A DNA stretch of 40,289 nt from Pseudaminobacter soli (ex Zhang et al. 2022) (GTDB taxonomy: Bacteria > Pseudomonadota > Alphaproteobacteria > Rhizobiales > Rhizobiaceae): assembly GCF_014595955.1 (NCBI RefSeq), contig NZ_JABVCF010000017.1:96434-136722 (forward strand), read 5' to 3'. The translations under genes were made by a program, and so were the position numbers. Below, in pieces: positions 38,947 to 40,289 of this stretch (within the stretch, counting starts at the first letter, position 1; each line of letters opens with the position of its first letter). The notes beneath the pieces were generated by a model. The model ran no database searches. It was not told the DNA's origin and saw only the letters and a program-made list of their open reading frames with translations.

Positions 38947-39959
38947 TTGGCCAGTCCGAAGTCCTTGAGCGACTTGGACAGCACCTCGATGCCGGCCACC
39001 GTGCGGATGGTCGCGTCCATGGCATGCGCATCCATCACGACGATGCGGTTGTTCTTCACCGCCTCCATCTGGCTGGCGACCGGATCGGACTTCAGGAACG
39101 CCAGCTTCTTCTCGTGATCGTCGGCGGCAAAGCGGCGGCGATCCATCTTGGCGATGACGATCAGCGTCGGGTTAGCCTTGGCGATCGTCTCCCAGCCGAC
39201 CACCGGCCACTCCTCGTCGGATTCGACGACGTTGCTGATGCCGAGCTTGTCCATCATGTAGGCGGGAGCCCCCTTGCGGCCGGCGACATAGGGATCGATC
39301 TCCATCTCGGCGCTGGAGAACCAGAACACGGCCGAGACATTCTCGAGATTCAGCGCCCTGGCCTCCTCGATCGCCGCATTTTCGCGTTCGCTGAGGCTGG
39401 CGACGAGTTCCTCGCCCTTGTCCTGGACGTCGAAGATCTGCGCCAGTTCGCGCACGCCCTGATGGATGGTTTTGGTCGAGAACAGCTCGCTGCGGGTGCC
39501 GTCGACTCCGACCATATTGTCCTTGGCGACGCAGTCGGCGGGCAGGACATAGGTCGGGATGCCGACATCGTGGAACTGTGTGCGGCTGGCGACAATCCCG
39601 TCCGGACCGACGTGCCAGATGAACTGCACCGTCACCAGTGCCGGCTTCTTGGCGACGACGCTCTCGAAGCTCGGGTCGTTGTCGGCGAGCCGCTCGACCT
39701 TGTCGTTGATGTCCTTGAACTCGGGCAGGACGTCGTTGAACCAGACGGAGGTACCGGTCACCTTATCGCCGAGCCCCAGCGCATAAAGCACTTCGGTGGC
39801 GGCCTGGCCGACCGTGACGGTCGAGGCAGGCGCGTTTTGGAAGGTCAGCGTCTCTCCGCAGTTTTCGAGGGTAAGGGGGTATTTCGTCGGCTCAGCCGCC
39901 GCGATGGCGGTGAGAAGCCCGAGGCTGCCCGCGGCCAGGACAAGACGTGACACGGTCAT
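38943..39959 (-). CDS. btuF: Periplasmic corrinoid-binding protein, BtuF/FepB fold
   Basis: A 338-residue exported protein (signal MTVSRLVLAAGSLGLLTAIA, cut after AAA-E). The helical-backbone substrate-binding fold is visible: FQNAPASTVTVGQAATEVLY, ALGLGDKVTGTSVWFND and the second lobe beginning near NLENVSAVFW. It binds cobalamin or a related corrinoid in the periplasm and docks on BtuC. Start ATG 39959 is preceded by GGAG ten bases upstream. It is the first gene after the riboswitch, apart from a small upstream frame that overlaps its start. A siderophore substrate is less likely. Confidence 0.85.
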   Translation of the reverse strand: MTVSRLVLAAGSLGLLTAIAAAEPTKYPLTLENCGETLTFQNAPASTVTVGQAATEVLYALGLGDKVTGTSVWFNDVLPEFKDINDKVERLADNDPSFESVVAKKPALVTVQFIWHVGPDGIVASRTQFHDVGIPTYVLPADCVAKDNMVGVDGTRSELFSTKTIHQGVRELAQIFDVQDKGEELVASLSERENAAIEEARALNLENVSAVFWFSSAEMEIDPYVAGRKGAPAYMMDKLGISNVVESDEEWPVVGWETIAKANPTLIVIAKMDRRRFAADDHEKKLAFLKSDPVASQMEAVKNNRIVVMDAHAMDATIRTVAGIEVLSKSLKDFGLAK

Positions 39960-40080
39960 GGTGCACAGATCTCCGATCGGTTGCTGGCCGGGTCTCGGAG
40001 GTACGGGTCAGGACGGCAATGACCGGCGACACGCCCGAAAGGACGTGAACCTGCTGCACACCAAACGTGCCTTGCATCAT
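39892..40080 (-). CDS. Possible short upstream ORF between the riboswitch and btuF
   Basis: ATG 40080 is preceded by a strong GGGGAGG seven bases upstream and opens a 62-codon frame (MMQGTFGVQQVHVLSGVSPV, continuing) whose end overlaps the first ~68 bases of btuF in another frame. It has no recognisable domain; the end is Arg- and Pro-rich because it shares DNA with btuF. It could be a leader peptide coupling translation, a remnant of a lost gene, or a chance frame. Given the good ribosome site, chance is not certain. Confidence 0.3.
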   Translation of the reverse strand: MMQGTFGVQQVHVLSGVSPVIAVLTRTSETRPATDRRSVHHDRVTSCPGRGQPRASHRHRGG

Positions 40081-40124
40081 CGACAAACCTCCCCGGACGC
40101 CCCGCCGGCTTGATGAGTTACGGA

Positions 40125-40289
40125 CGTCGGTAGGTCTCCTGACTGACGGGTCTTCGTCTCTCTCGGCCTTCCCGGGTGTGCAGCCCAGTGGCATGTTCGA
40201 GAGGGACTGGCCGCCTACAGTTGCGGGGGCAGTTTCGGTTCGCGGCAAGCCGCGGCGAATTCCCTGTTACTTCCTTGCGGAAACCGACG
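40125..40289 (-). promoter_or_regulatory. Cobalamin riboswitch controlling the btuFCD operon
   Basis: On the minus strand the hallmark adenosylcobalamin riboswitch elements occur in order: GGAAGTAACAGGGAA (near 40274-40258), then the B12 box-type core ACTGCCCCCGCAACTGT (about 40231-40215), GCCACTGGGCTGC (about 40192-40180), and GTCAGGAGACC (about 40142-40132). CGTCGGT at the window end (40289-40283) pairs with ACCGACG (40131-40125) to close P1. The RNA lies 166 bases upstream of btuF, so B12 would reduce expression of the importer. The 5' side reaches the window edge, so a few bases of P1 or promoter may be missing. High confidence from consensus order and pairing. Confidence 0.9.

Noticed and set aside
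1-40289. CRISPR arrays, tRNA or rRNA genes
   Set aside because: No regularly spaced direct repeats and no cloverleaf or ribosomal RNA sequence was seen on either strand by eye.

Overview
The window reads as a high-GC alphaproteobacterial segment, most likely from the Rhizobiales/Hyphomicrobiales. The evidence is a left-edge gene of the RHE_PE00001 (DUF1612 plus HTH) family typical of rhizobial plasmids and islands, an Aap-type amino-acid transporter and a cobalamin-riboswitch uptake operon. Dense pseudogenes, an IS element and back-to-back gene cassettes mark it as accessory DNA. I could not compute composition or run searches; all calls come from reading motifs and context.

Left part (1-15.8 kb), a defence island: a partial RHE_PE00001 gene, a fatty acid desaturase, a membrane-anchored thermonuclease beside a decayed tandem copy, and a ClpP-like/COG3904 gene with a missing start. 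A Gabija-like pair follows (OLD/TOPRIM ATPase GajA and a compact UvrD-like GajB). Next come a gamma-glutamylcyclotransferase-like gene and an unrecognised protein with a HEPN-like R-x4-H C-terminus. Then comes a five-gene type III CBASS operon on the minus strand: TRIP13 ATPase, two HORMA-type proteins, CD-NTase and a nuclease-SAVED effector. It is divergent from a CapH (XRE repressor) - CapP (ImmA/IrrE-like protease) pair. The shared control region carries a duplicated ~26-nt element, one copy over each putative divergent -10 box.

Middle part (15.8-23.3 kb): an IS110/IS1111-type insertion sequence, then a deletion scar where the start of an amino-acid ABC ATPase is joined in frame to a fragment of an SOS-response-associated peptidase (SRAP). 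Upstream of it in the same operon are two Aap-type permeases, the binding protein and a cystathionine beta-lyase-like PLP enzyme, divergent from a LysR regulator.

Right part (23.5-37.1 kb), metal and redox homeostasis: a CcdA-DsbB-DsbA operon; a flavin monooxygenase, SCO and PCu(A)C copper chaperone, and a zinc/cadmium P1B ATPase, divergent from a ZntR/CadR-type MerR regulator. A very similar MerR palindrome precedes ccdA. A decayed second copy of the monooxygenase/SCO junction follows. Then come a Tat-exported multicopper oxidase, a ZIP-type transporter and a cytochrome c'-like protein behind a Fur-like palindrome. A second MerR/P1B-ATPase module and pseudogenes of YnfA and pseudoazurin close this part.

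Right edge (37.1-40.3 kb): a vitamin B12 importer operon (BtuF, BtuC, BtuD) on the minus strand, led by a cobalamin riboswitch that reaches the window edge.
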